A DNA stretch of 36,816 nt from Bacillota bacterium (GTDB lineage: Bacteria > Bacillota > Clostridia > Lachnospirales > Lachnospiraceae). The notes beneath the pieces are model-generated. The model was not told the origin of the DNA, searched no databases, and saw only the letters and a program-made list of their open reading frames with translations. The DNA lies in assembly GCA_023415055.1 (NCBI GenBank), contig JAEZLZ010000016.1, positions 1-36,816 on the forward strand. The letters run 5' to 3'. Below are positions 16,286 to 25,821 of this stretch, in pieces. A program made the position numbers and the translations under genes. Within the stretch, counting starts at the first letter, position 1. Each line of letters begins with the position of its first letter.

Positions 16286-18558
16286 TGAATGGATTAGAGA
16301 AACAAAACAAATCAACTGCTAATAAAATGGCAATTAAGTTATTATGGTATTATATGGTAATTCTTCTGGTCCCAACTATTTCGTGTACTATTATCTACCT
16401 TACGGCAAGTGAAGCCCTGATTGATGTTCAAAAAGAAAAGTCCTATCGAATCTTAACAGACATGGTAAGTGATTTTGACAGAGAAATCGAAGGGGTACGG
16501 AATATTGCGACTTATTTAAGCGAAGACAGTAAAATCATAGAATTAGTAACGAGCAAAGGTGATGAGCAGAGCATCTATTATGACATGTATAAGATTGTAG
16601 ATGATTTTTCTGTTTATACCTTGACCAACTCAATGGTTGAAGATATCTGTATTTGGTTTGGAAATAAGGATTATGTTATAAGTATTCCCAGGGTTATTCC
16701 CAAAACAGAACGGGGTATTTCTACGATATTCTCTTTTCGAGGAGAAGCTTTAGAAGATTTGGAAAAAAACTTTTGCGGTAAATATCACTACATACATATG
16801 GAATGGTTTAAGGCAAAGGTTAAGGACAATGATCAAACGCATTATAGGATTATCCAATCCCTACCTTATATAGACAATGGATCCTATAACGGAGCAATCG
16901 TGATTACTTTAAATGAGAAAGTAATGAATAATCTTCTAAATAAAATTAAAAACGATAATAATAGCAGTGTATTCCTGATTGATGAGAAAGGCGAGATTAT
17001 TCAATGCCTTCTGAACAATGAATATGACATGGATAACAATGACTTAATCGGGATGGAGTACGCAAAAATAAGCAAGAGTCAGAAGAATGTAGTTACATAT
17101 CAAGTAGAGTCCAAATACTATTCCTGGTCCTTTGTCGTCGCTACTCCAAAATCGGTATTAACGAAAAAAATAGGAATAGCAAAATATTTACTGGTAGTTA
17201 TATATATTATGTCTATTATAGTTGGTGTACTTATTTGTATCTATTATTGGTATCACAACAAAAAAACGGTAAATCAATACTACCGTTGTTCGGAAAATTT
17301 GGCGGTTAAAATTAATACATCGGGTGCGGAAAAAGCAACAAACGAAAATCGTGGTTTCTGGAAGAGTCTTGGAACATTTTTGGAGCAGGTAGAAAATCTT
17401 CAGGATACATTGGACAAGCAGCAGGAAATAGTACATAAAGAAGGTGTACGTAAATTACTATTTGGGAAATACGAAAGTGTTCAAGAATTTAAAGAGGAAG
17501 TAGGAGAAGAAGCAGATAGATTTTTACAATATCAGGCATTTTATGTAGTTGTTGTGAGAGTCGAGTCTCAGCTGTCAGGGGATTTCCTTATTTCAGATCA
17601 GAAATTTGAAGAGAAAATGCTATCCTTTTTTGCCTCAGAGCTGATGATAGTGCACTGGGTGTATCCCATGGGGCACTATACCTATGCGGTAATACTGGCA
17701 GACAATCAGAACAGGAACATATTCAACATTAAGGAAGAGATCGGTAAACTTAATCTGTATAATCAGGGGGTTAGCGGAAGCTTTCTTGGAATCAGCAATC
17801 GGGTTGAGAATATACTGAAATTGTCAGCGGCCTTCGAGGAAGCACTACTAATCTGTAAGAGTGCAAGCTTTTTCCAAATTCATGTACCTTTAATTTGGGA
17901 AGAGGCAGAAGAAGAAATTCGAGGAGCAGTAATGTCACTGGAAGATGAGTCTAAGCTGGAGCATACCCTCCTATATGGCTCGGAGAATGATTTGGAGGCT
18001 ATATTACTTCGGATAAAGGAACAGAATCTAGAACAGGTACATCATCTTTATTGGGTAACCCATATGATGAACATGCTTCAATGTATCTTGGTTCGTTGCT
18101 TAAAAAAAGAAATTGATGATTTTAGCAATCAACTCATTGCAAAGGCGCAGAAGACAGATTGGCCAGATGAATTATTTGCGCTGCTGCGTACAGCAAAGCG
18201 GCACCAGATGAAGGTGGCAGAAGAAAGGAAGGACAAGAAGCATGAAGAAATAAAGCAGGAACTAGAGAGAATGATGCAAGTGAATTATTCAAATATGAAC
18301 TTCAATTTATTAATGTTAGCTGAACATATGAATATATCAGATCAACGGCTTTATAAGGACTTCAAATTATATTTTGGTGTTACTTTTAGTGATTACCTGG
18401 AAAACTTGCGAATTCAAAAAGCACGCCAATTGTTAATGGAAGGCTCCGCTGTGAAGGATGTCGCTGTTCAAGTGGGATATGGAAGCGATTATTCATTTAG
18501 AAGAGCTTTTAAACGAATTACTGGGGTAGCACCTAGCACATTTATTACAACAGCATAA
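16285..18558 (+). CDS. Membrane-bound AraC-family sensor-regulator (two-TM, YesN/Cache-like)
   Basis: This 757-residue one-component sensor joins an extracellular sensing region to a DNA-binding domain. TM1 is near residues 19-41, an extracytoplasmic region of about 250 residues follows, and TM2 lies near 296-318. After a cytoplasmic linker, the C-terminal ~100 residues form the double helix-turn-helix of AraC proteins, with LMLAEHMNISDQRLYKDFK and VKDVAVQVGYGSDYSFRRAFK. Such proteins usually control the sugar ABC importer genes beside them, here the lipoprotein and permease genes just downstream. It is likely translated by coupling to a short leader ORF. The ligand is presumably the imported glycan or its binding-protein complex. 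Confidence 0.9.
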   Translation: MNGLEKQNKSTANKMAIKLLWYYMVILLVPTISCTIIYLTASEALIDVQKEKSYRILTDMVSDFDREIEGVRNIATYLSEDSKIIELVTSKGDEQSIYYDMYKIVDDFSVYTLTNSMVEDICIWFGNKDYVISIPRVIPKTERGISTIFSFRGEALEDLEKNFCGKYHYIHMEWFKAKVKDNDQTHYRIIQSLPYIDNGSYNGAIVITLNEKVMNNLLNKIKNDNNSSVFLIDEKGEIIQCLLNNEYDMDNNDLIGMEYAKISKSQKNVVTYQVESKYYSWSFVVATPKSVLTKKIGIAKYLLVVIYIMSIIVGVLICIYYWYHNKKTVNQYYRCSENLAVKINTSGAEKATNENRGFWKSLGTFLEQVENLQDTLDKQQEIVHKEGVRKLLFGKYESVQEFKEEVGEEADRFLQYQAFYVVVVRVESQLSGDFLISDQKFEEKMLSFFASELMIVHWVYPMGHYTYAVILADNQNRNIFNIKEEIGKLNLYNQGVSGSFLGISNRVENILKLSAAFEEALLICKSASFFQIHVPLIWEEAEEEIRGAVMSLEDESKLEHTLLYGSENDLEAILLRIKEQNLEQVHHLYWVTHMMNMLQCILVRCLKKEIDDFSNQLIAKAQKTDWPDELFALLRTAKRHQMKVAEERKDKKHEEIKQELERMMQVNYSNMNFNLLMLAEHMNISDQRLYKDFKLYFGVTFSDYLENLRIQKARQLLMEGSAVKDVAVQVGYGSDYSFRRAFKRITGVAPSTFITTA

Positions 18559-18587
18559 AAAGGACAAAAGTAAAAAATGTCTGCTAT

Positions 18588-18626
18588 AAAAAAAAGAGAC
18601 TGGTATATTTGCTGGCCTCTTTTTTT
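18588..18626 (+). terminator. Intrinsic terminator after the AraC gene
   Basis: An A-run ending in AGAG pairs with CTCTTTTTTTT across an 18-base loop, ending in eight T. It separates the regulator transcript from the importer operon. Confidence 0.7.
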
Positions 18627-18707
18627 AATCGCCGGATATATTATGTTACTTCCATTATTGTGATTACGGCAGTACGAAAAATGTATGGTTGAATAAAAAA
18701 GTGAAAC

Positions 18708-18736
18708 TTGTTTAAGGTGCCTAAAAATGATATAAA
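18708..18736 (+). promoter_or_regulatory. Promoter of the importer operon
   Basis: TTGTTT at 18708-18713 and TATAAA at 18731-18736 lie 17 bases apart, just after the regulator's terminator. The transcript would carry a leader of about 105 bases to the lipoprotein gene. No clear catabolite-responsive element was seen; AraC sites are too degenerate to call by eye. Confidence 0.5.
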
Positions 18737-18848
18737 AACAATGTAATTGTTATTGAAATCTGTGAAGTAAGGATGGCTACTGCAGGAGCTGGTCCCGAAA
18801 AATACACAATCTATTTAAACAATAATAATGAAAAAGGAGAAAATTTAT

Positions 18849-20531
18849 ATGATCAGTAAGTTGAAAAAAATTACTGCAATAACACTAAGTACTGTTATGG
18901 TGTTAGGTTTGACAGCATGTGGGGGAAGTAATTCATCATCAGATAAGAAGGTAACCTTAACAGATCCGGGCACATATCCTATCGTAGCTGACGGAGAAGA
19001 CTTAACCTTAACATGTTTTACTATGACAATGCCGAATGTTGAGGACCTTGAGACAAATGATTTTACTAAATTCTTAGAGGAAAAGACTGGTATCAAGGTT
19101 GATTTTGAGACAGGAACTAGAGATGACTGGGAAGATAAATTAAATATGTCCTTACAATCAGGTGATTATCCCGATATCATTATGGGTGTAAGTCCTAATA
19201 TTGCTAAGTATGGCGTTAAAGAAGGAATCTTTATAAAATTAGACGACTATATTAACGAGCAGAATACACCGAACTATTACAATATGTTTAAAGATAACTT
19301 AGACTTAAGCCGTGAATCAGACGGAAGTATCTATTCATTATTAGCAACCAATGATTGCTATCATTGCTCTTATGGTAGAAAAATGTGGATTAATACAAAG
19401 TATTTAGCTGAAATGGGTTGTGCTATGCCCCAGACAACAGAGGAATTCTATGAGGTATGCAAGAAATTCCTTGAATACAAACCGAATGGAATCGCAATAG
19501 GCGGTACTGCTCCGGGTGCAGGCTGGTATTCAACCTTCCAGGATTGGTTGATGGGTTCCTTCTTGCTTTGCCCAAGTAAATCTTATACCTTAAATGTTTA
19601 TGATATGACTGCAGTAAACAAGGATGGAAAAATTGTAACAGCAGCAACCGATGATAGATACAAAAAATTCCTTGAGTATTGTAATTCCTTATATCAGCTT
19701 GGTGCGATCTATGATGGTGATTTTACTCAGACACAGGAACAGTTAAAGACAATTGTTAATCAGGAAGATGCTCCTGTATTATGTTTCCCGGAAGGTACGA
19801 TTTCAGACTATATCGATTCTGCTGCAAATCCGGATCTTTACAGACAGTATGCTACCCTAGCTCCATTGGAAGGACCGGATGGAACAAGACTTACTTCTTA
19901 TTTTAAATATTCAGCAATTTCGAGTGGCAATTTCTGTATCACAGATAAATGTAAGAACCCGGAAGCAGCGTTACGTTGGGTTGATTTCTTCTACTCTGCA
20001 ACAGGTGACCTTAGTTCACAGTATGGTGCTGATGAGGGCGTCGACTGGGTATTAAATCCGGAAGGAAAAGTAGGTTTAAATGGGGAACCCGCATTATATG
20101 AGGTATTAAACCCTTACTCTGCTGAAACACAGAATCATGATTGGCAGGATATTGGTATCCGTGTTGCTCCTGCTACATATAGATTAGGCCAGGCTGTTGA
20201 CTCGAATGTTGACCCTTATGCACCAGATGGACTGGAAAAGCTTTTATTTGATGCATCTAAAAACGATTATGAACCATATACACAAAATGAGACAAATTCT
20301 GATCTGGATATGATCCCGGAATTAAAGATTACAGATGAAGAATCTACTAATGTATCTACGATTGCGGTAGAAATTGAAAAAATTATTACAGAGTCTTCCG
20401 TTGCATTCATTACAGGAGCAAAGGATATCAATACAGAATGGGATAGCTATAAGGGATCCTTAGATAAAGCAGGATTAAAGACGTTATTAGACACTTATCA
20501 GACTGCATATGACAGAATGATGAAAAAGTAA
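18849..20531 (+). CDS. Extracellular solute-binding lipoprotein of a carbohydrate ABC importer (LplA-like)
   Basis: The first ~24 residues are a lipoprotein signal (MISKLKKITAITL, then LGLTAC with Cys24), so the mature protein is anchored outside the membrane. A serine-rich linker follows, then a long (about 535-residue) family 1 binding-protein fold of the LplA type used for oligosaccharides. The ATG at 18849 is chosen over 18828 because AAAGGAG lies nine bases before it, and because the upstream start would put charged residues ahead of the signal. It is the first gene of the importer operon and is followed by a stable hairpin that may favour its own mRNA. The ligand is unknown; the operon context suggests a fucosylated glycan. 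Confidence 0.9.
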   Translation: MISKLKKITAITLSTVMVLGLTACGGSNSSSDKKVTLTDPGTYPIVADGEDLTLTCFTMTMPNVEDLETNDFTKFLEEKTGIKVDFETGTRDDWEDKLNMSLQSGDYPDIIMGVSPNIAKYGVKEGIFIKLDDYINEQNTPNYYNMFKDNLDLSRESDGSIYSLLATNDCYHCSYGRKMWINTKYLAEMGCAMPQTTEEFYEVCKKFLEYKPNGIAIGGTAPGAGWYSTFQDWLMGSFLLCPSKSYTLNVYDMTAVNKDGKIVTAATDDRYKKFLEYCNSLYQLGAIYDGDFTQTQEQLKTIVNQEDAPVLCFPEGTISDYIDSAANPDLYRQYATLAPLEGPDGTRLTSYFKYSAISSGNFCITDKCKNPEAALRWVDFFYSATGDLSSQYGADEGVDWVLNPEGKVGLNGEPALYEVLNPYSAETQNHDWQDIGIRVAPATYRLGQAVDSNVDPYAPDGLEKLLFDASKNDYEPYTQNETNSDLDMIPELKITDEESTNVSTIAVEIEKIITESSVAFITGAKDINTEWDSYKGSLDKAGLKTLLDTYQTAYDRMMKK

Positions 20532-20544
20532 GGAGTTAAGAAGA

Positions 20545-20575
20545 GATAAGCTGCTGTGAACAACAGCAGCTTATC
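20545..20575 (+). promoter_or_regulatory. Perfect 13-bp stem-loop between binding protein and permease genes
   Basis: GATAAGCTGCTGT at 20545-20557 pairs perfectly with 20563-20575 around a five-base loop. No T-run follows, so it is not a full terminator. Such hairpins after binding-protein genes often stabilise the upstream mRNA and lower permease expression, as known for malE-malF. A GTG-initiated start of the permease would lie inside the stem, which argues for the TTG start downstream. Confidence 0.75.
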
Positions 20576-20591
20576 TGAAAGGAGAAAAACC

Positions 20592-21497
20592 TTGAGACAT
20601 AAAAATAAATTAGGAAAATCCAATTGGCAATTTTGGCTCATTATTAGCATTCCCTTGTTATACGCGATTGTTTTTGCTTATATACCTATGGGCGGAATTT
20701 TGATGGCGTTTAAGGATTATAGCATTAGAAAAGGAATTTTGGGGAGCGATTGGGTTGGTTTAAAATATTTTATACAGTTTTTATCATCTACTTCCAGTAT
20801 AAAGGTTATTATGAATACGCTGATACTGGGTATCTATACTCTTGTTGTTAACTTTCCTTTCCCAATCATTCTGGCGGTCATGCTAAACGAAATTAAATGT
20901 GAAAAGTTTAAGAAAACGGTTCAGATGGCTACGTATGCACCATATTTTATCTCTACGGTTGTTATGGTAGGTATGATGATGCAAATGATGGATCTACGGA
21001 CCGGTATTATTAACCTTACCTTGCAGAAATTGGGATTTGACGCAGTTAATTTCTTCGGAGAAGTATCTTTATTCAGACATTTATATGTATGGAGCGGTCT
21101 GTGGCAAACCATCGGTTATTCTTCTATCATCTATATTGCAGCACTTTCCGGCGTGAGCCCGGAACTGAAGGAGGCAGCAATGATGGATGGTGCAAGTCGT
21201 ATGCAGAAGATCCGACATGTAGACCTGCCAGGTATCCTACCTACGATTGTAATTATGTTAATTTTCAGCTGTGGTAATATTGTAAATATCGGGTTGGATA
21301 AGGTTTACCTGATGCAGAACAGCTTAAATGCAGATGTATCAGAGGTAATCTCTACCTTTGTCTATAAAGTCGGTGTTGTAAATGCGGACTTTGGATTTTC
21401 TACGGCATCGGGCTTGTTCCAGTCGGTAGTAAGCTTTACCTTGCTGCTTGCAGTGAATAAGATCAGCAAAATAGTGACTGAAACAAGTTTGTGGTAA
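20592..21497 (+). CDS. ABC importer permease, LplB-type
   Basis: This inner-membrane permease has about six helices. The opening hydrophobic segment is FWLIISIPLLYAIVFAYIP, and the cytoplasmic EAA loop reads ELKEAAMMDGAS, then HVDLPGILPT, where the partner ATPase docks. I choose TTG at 20592 because AAAGGAG at 20578-20584 is spaced seven bases from it; this gives 301 residues. A GTG at 20556 is buried in the hairpin. The pair with the next gene forms a heterodimeric channel for the lipoprotein's ligand. No ATPase gene occurs in the locus, so an MsmK-like shared ATPase is likely. Confidence 0.9.
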   Translation: MRHKNKLGKSNWQFWLIISIPLLYAIVFAYIPMGGILMAFKDYSIRKGILGSDWVGLKYFIQFLSSTSSIKVIMNTLILGIYTLVVNFPFPIILAVMLNEIKCEKFKKTVQMATYAPYFISTVVMVGMMMQMMDLRTGIINLTLQKLGFDAVNFFGEVSLFRHLYVWSGLWQTIGYSSIIYIAALSGVSPELKEAAMMDGASRMQKIRHVDLPGILPTIVIMLIFSCGNIVNIGLDKVYLMQNSLNADVSEVISTFVYKVGVVNADFGFSTASGLFQSVVSFTLLLAVNKISKIVTETSLW

Positions 21498-21509
21498 AGG
21501 AGGAGAAAA

Positions 21510-22406
21510 ATGAACAAAAAATTCAAAAATCAAAGTGTGAAAGATAAGATTTTTATCTCAACGATATACTTACTTCTGGTTGTGATATTTATCATTGTTG
21601 CTTATCCCTTGATCTACATTGTAAGTGCTTCTTTTTCGGATCCACAAGCTGTTATTAGTGGAAAAGTTGTATTCCTTCCGGTGTCACCAACACTTAGAGG
21701 TTATGCTGCGGTGTTTCAGAATCATAAGATTGTCACAGGATTTATAAACTCTATGTCGTACATGGTATTCGGTACGCTGATAAACATTGTTATGACTATC
21801 CTATGTGCTTATCCATTATCCAGAAAAGAATTTACAGCGAGAAATAAGTTGGCGGCAGTCTTTGTATTTACTATGTATTTCAGTGGCGGATTAGTGCCTT
21901 CCTATATTTTAGTGAACAAATTAGGGCTGATTAACTCACCGCTTGCTATGATTATTCCGACTGCTATGTCCACCTATAATATGATTATCTGTCGTACCTA
22001 TATGCAAAATTCTATTCCGGATGAATTGTATGAAGCGGGTCAGATTGATGGCTGTACACCTTGGATCTATTTAAAGAAGGTGGTAATACCGCTTTGCAAA
22101 CCGATTATTGCTGTATTGATTCTGTATTATGGAGTTGCAAAATGGAATAATTACTTTGATGCTATGCTGTATTTAAAGAAGGATTCCTTACAGCCATTAA
22201 CGATTGTTATGCGTGAGATCCTGATACAGAACAAGATTGATTACACAATGATCAGAGACGCAAAAACGGCGTCTGAGCTTCAGGGCTTAACACAATTATT
22301 AAAATATTCAACCATTGTAGTGGCATCCATACCGGTTCTTATTATTTATCCATTTGTACAGAAGCACTTTGTAAAAGGTGTAATGATTGGAGCAGTGAAA
22401 GGCTAA
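21510..22406 (+). CDS. ABC importer permease, YtcP/LplC-type
   Basis: This is the second permease subunit, 298 residues with about six helices. Its EAA loop is PDELYEAGQIDGC, followed by KKVVIPLCKPI, as expected for MalG/YtcP-type sugar permeases. AAAGGAGG lies directly upstream of the ATG, 12 bases after the previous stop, so it belongs to the same operon. Together with the preceding permease it should form the transmembrane channel. Substrate cannot be inferred from this subunit alone. Confidence 0.92.
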   Translation: MNKKFKNQSVKDKIFISTIYLLLVVIFIIVAYPLIYIVSASFSDPQAVISGKVVFLPVSPTLRGYAAVFQNHKIVTGFINSMSYMVFGTLINIVMTILCAYPLSRKEFTARNKLAAVFVFTMYFSGGLVPSYILVNKLGLINSPLAMIIPTAMSTYNMIICRTYMQNSIPDELYEAGQIDGCTPWIYLKKVVIPLCKPIIAVLILYYGVAKWNNYFDAMLYLKKDSLQPLTIVMREILIQNKIDYTMIRDAKTASELQGLTQLLKYSTIVVASIPVLIIYPFVQKHFVKGVMIGAVKG

Positions 22407-22411
22407 TAAAT

Positions 22412-23161
22412 ATGAAAAAAGGAATATTGGAATGCTGTGTTGATTCCGTTGAATCAGCAATCAATGCGCAAAGGGGCAAAGCAGACAGAATTGAGCTATG
22501 CGCAAATCTGGTCATCGGCGGAACTACGCCTACGAAATCCCTATTTGAAGAGGTTCGAAAGCATACCGATATAAAAATTCATGTGTTAATTCGACCAAGA
22601 TATGGGGATTTCTGTTATTCTGAATACGAAATTGAGATGATACGCCGTGATATTCGCCTTTTCTCAGAGCTGGGGGCAGATGGTATCGTCCTTGGGACCT
22701 TGAACCCGGATGGTACACTTAATCTTCCTGCGATGAGAATGCTTATCAGCGAGGCGATAGGAATGTCGGTGACATTACACAGAGCATTTGATATGTGTAA
22801 GGATCCCTTTGATACACTTGAGAATGCAATCTCCTTGAACATAGACACCATTCTTACTTCGGGACAGGAAAATGACTGTACGAAGGGTGCACTTATGTTA
22901 CAGAGTTTAATACAGAGGGCAGCCGGAAGAATTGATATTTTAGCTGGTGGCGGTATCGAGGCAGAAGTAATCCGAAAGCTGTATTCGATTACCGGATGCA
23001 CCAGTTATCATATGTCAGGAAAGTACATATTGCCTAGTAAAATGCAATATCGTAATCCAAATGTGAATATGGGCCTTCCATCCTTGAGCGAATATGAAAT
23101 ATATCAGACAGACGAAAGTAAAATCGTCTCAGCAAGACAGGTGTTGGATAGCTTAATATAA
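22412..23161 (+). CDS. cutC: CutC family protein (TIM barrel)
   Basis: The 249-residue product matches CutC throughout: the ECCVDSVESA opening, the RIELCANLVIGGTTP strand and loop, HVLIRPRYGDFCYSEYE, GADGIVLGTLNPDG, TLHRAFDM and the ILAGGGI strand. CutC was named for copper homeostasis in E. coli, but that role is doubtful. Its repeated presence in sugar-utilisation loci and its TIM-barrel fold allow for an enzymatic function on a sugar derivative. It lies six bases after the permease stop, so it belongs to the importer operon. The function in this locus is open. Confidence 0.9.
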   Translation: MKKGILECCVDSVESAINAQRGKADRIELCANLVIGGTTPTKSLFEEVRKHTDIKIHVLIRPRYGDFCYSEYEIEMIRRDIRLFSELGADGIVLGTLNPDGTLNLPAMRMLISEAIGMSVTLHRAFDMCKDPFDTLENAISLNIDTILTSGQENDCTKGALMLQSLIQRAAGRIDILAGGGIEAEVIRKLYSITGCTSYHMSGKYILPSKMQYRNPNVNMGLPSLSEYEIYQTDESKIVSARQVLDSLI

Positions 23162-23185
23162 ATTACTGAGAAAGAGGATAAGCAT

Positions 23186-25732
23186 ATGTTTTCGGAAGAA
23201 ATCAGAATAAAAATTGAACAACCCTTTCAACAGCAGCTGCTTTACCTTGGGGATTTGGCAAATGAAATTCTTGCCTACCTAGAGCAAGGTGACCGCGATG
23301 TAGCAGATGCTGTGAAATGGCTTTATGCTACAATGCCCGTGAGTGATGCAGTGGATTATCCATTTTCTCTTATATTACAATATGCTGAACATGGAGTTTT
23401 CTTATATCATCATGGACCGTTTGCAAAAAAAGTTCCGATTGAGCTTTTCTTGAATTATGTTCTTCTACACCGCGTAAATAATGAAGATTTGGTCTCATGC
23501 CGTAGATTTTTCTATGATTTACTTCATGAAGAGATAGAAAATTGCGACATGAAGGAAGCAGTCAAAATAATTAATTATTGGTGTGCCAAGGAGGTTACCT
23601 ATCGGGCAAGTGATCAGAGAACCATATCGGCACTTACTGCATATCGCAGCGGCTTCGGCAGATGCGGGGAGGAGTCCACCTTCGCGGTATCGGTTTTTCG
23701 TAGCATAGGCATCCCCGCAAGACAGGTATATGTACCACTGTGGTCTCATTGCGATGATAATCATGCCTGGGTTGAGGTCTGGTGTGATGGGGCGTGGCAT
23801 TACCTGGGGGCGTGTGAACCGGAGGAAGTTCTTAATAAGGGGTGGTTTACAAACGCAGCATCCAGAGCCATGATGATTCATTCCAGATGGTTTGGACTCA
23901 CTCTGCCTCAGGATGCAGTTGTAGGTAAAAAAGGAATTGCCACAATTATTAATCATTTACAGCTTTATGCTCGGTCGAAAGAGCTTATCATTACAGTCCA
24001 AGACGAGAATAAACAACCTCGTGCTGGCGTGACTGTCTGTTTTGAGGTGCTGAATTATTCCGAATTTGGAAATATTGCGACTACAACAACGGACCAGTAC
24101 GGAAAGACGAGAATAGTAACCGGATTGGGCAGTATTCATATATCAGCGCAGGATGGTAATCTGTATGCAGATTATCTATTGAACACACAGAAGGAGGAGC
24201 AATGTACCTTAATATTGCGTCCAATCAAGATAAAATTAGGTGAGTGGAAGGAATTGGAATCGATCGCTCCAATTGATTGTGTGCCTACACCGATTGTGTT
24301 ATCGAAAGAAGAAAGACTTAGAAATGAGCAAAAGTTAAACGAGGCAACAAAAAAGCGGCTGAGCAAGATTGCACAATTCTATAAAGCAGAAGAAGCAGAT
24401 CAAATTGCTTCTTATTATAATGAAGATAAAGAGGCTGTTCTATCGATATTAAAAAAAGCTTCCGGTAATTTTGCAGAGATTATCGATTTTCTTCAAAGAA
24501 TCAAGGATCAAAAGCTCGATCGGACTCTGGGCGTCCGTCTCCTATTGAGCTTAAGCGATAAGGATTATCTGGATGTAAAAGCAGAGATGCTCATCAATCA
24601 TATGAAAGCGTTGGCCGATTATAAGGATTCATATCCGGAGGAGATTTTTGATTCCTATCTTCTATGCCCAAGGGTACACTTTGAGCGTTTAACCGATGAG
24701 GCAGAATTTTTGTACATTTATCTGCAGGAGAAGAAAGATCGAATGGGCGCGGCTCCGAAAGATATATGGAACCATATTAATAATCTGATATTATCCATAC
24801 CGGAAAAAGAATATGGGCAGCTCATTACTTCAGCAAAAGGCTGCTTTTTATCAGGTATTGGAAGCAGGTTGTCCAAGGAGATCTTATGTATCAGAGTTCT
24901 TCGTTATATGGGAATACCTGCAAGGATGAATCCAGTTGATGGTAGCATGGAATATTATGAAAAGGGTGAATTTGTTCCGATTGAAGAAAAGCAGGTACAT
25001 GCCAAGGCTTGTGTGGTCTTTGAAGGTGATGACAATATGCAGTGGAAATATTCACAAAATTGGAGTATCGGAAAATGGGGTGCAAATGGTTTTCAGACAC
25101 TCCAGCTATATGGACAGATTACCACTGATAAATTAGGAAGCTTAGAGCTGGAAGACGGAATCTATCGTGTAATTACCTGCAATCGATTGCCAAACGGTAA
25201 TATTTTTGCAAAAGAATACTGCTTTGAAGTGAAAGACGGACAGGATACAAAGATTGTCTTATCCATAAAGCAGGCAGAGCTTTCACAGATGCTCGAAGAA
25301 ATTGAACTGCCGGAGGTTGAAGTTCAATGGAGGAAACGTGAGGTATCAGTGAGAAAATTGGTGGGCTCCTCGAAAGCGTTATTTCTTTGGTTAGAGGTGA
25401 ATCGGGAACCAACTGAGCATATTTTGAATGAATTATATGAGTCCTCCGACCAAATGAACCGGTTAGGTACAAAAATTTATATTGTATTAAAAGGCGAAGA
25501 AGATTTGCAGGATATCACTTTATGCAGAACGACTAAAGTATTGGAAAATGTCGAAATTCTTTATGATTCATCGGAAACGAATGCACAGGTTCTGGCAAGA
25601 CGTATGTATGTGGATCCGGATAAGCGGCCACTCATTATTGTTGCAAAAAAAGACTTTATCGGAACCTATGCAACAAGCGGGTATAATGTTGGAACTGCGG
25701 ACATGCTGATACGTGTCTTAAGTGCAGTATAG
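23186..25732 (+). CDS. Cytosolic transglutaminase-like protein with Ig-like and thioredoxin-like domains
   Basis: No signal peptide is present, so the 848-residue protein is probably cytosolic. Residues about 120-235 form a transglutaminase core with Cys160 in GRCGEES and His193 in DNHAWVEVW. The usual catalytic Asp position is Gly208, with Glu211 close by (LGACEPEE). Residues about 266-345 look like a small beta-sandwich domain. Residues about 550-605 (SRLSKEILCIRVLRYMGIPAR) resemble a second, degenerate transglutaminase half. The last ~120 residues resemble a thioredoxin fold. The core may be a peptidase or amidase on the imported glycopeptide, rather than a cross-linker. RBS GAGGAT precedes the ATG. 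Confidence 0.8.
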   Translation: MFSEEIRIKIEQPFQQQLLYLGDLANEILAYLEQGDRDVADAVKWLYATMPVSDAVDYPFSLILQYAEHGVFLYHHGPFAKKVPIELFLNYVLLHRVNNEDLVSCRRFFYDLLHEEIENCDMKEAVKIINYWCAKEVTYRASDQRTISALTAYRSGFGRCGEESTFAVSVFRSIGIPARQVYVPLWSHCDDNHAWVEVWCDGAWHYLGACEPEEVLNKGWFTNAASRAMMIHSRWFGLTLPQDAVVGKKGIATIINHLQLYARSKELIITVQDENKQPRAGVTVCFEVLNYSEFGNIATTTTDQYGKTRIVTGLGSIHISAQDGNLYADYLLNTQKEEQCTLILRPIKIKLGEWKELESIAPIDCVPTPIVLSKEERLRNEQKLNEATKKRLSKIAQFYKAEEADQIASYYNEDKEAVLSILKKASGNFAEIIDFLQRIKDQKLDRTLGVRLLLSLSDKDYLDVKAEMLINHMKALADYKDSYPEEIFDSYLLCPRVHFERLTDEAEFLYIYLQEKKDRMGAAPKDIWNHINNLILSIPEKEYGQLITSAKGCFLSGIGSRLSKEILCIRVLRYMGIPARMNPVDGSMEYYEKGEFVPIEEKQVHAKACVVFEGDDNMQWKYSQNWSIGKWGANGFQTLQLYGQITTDKLGSLELEDGIYRVITCNRLPNGNIFAKEYCFEVKDGQDTKIVLSIKQAELSQMLEEIELPEVEVQWRKREVSVRKLVGSSKALFLWLEVNREPTEHILNELYESSDQMNRLGTKIYIVLKGEEDLQDITLCRTTKVLENVEILYDSSETNAQVLARRMYVDPDKRPLIIVAKKDFIGTYATSGYNVGTADMLIRVLSAV

Positions 25733-25821
25733 AAGTAAGGTCAAAGAAAGTCATAACTGCGTAGACAGGTCTATGCTTAATCATTTTTCGAGTAGGCTAT
25801 TATAAGGGAGGATATAAAAGC

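Noticed and set aside
22615..23001. 128-codon minus-strand ORF
   Set aside because: It is antisense to cutC, whose plus-strand frame shows clear family motifs throughout.
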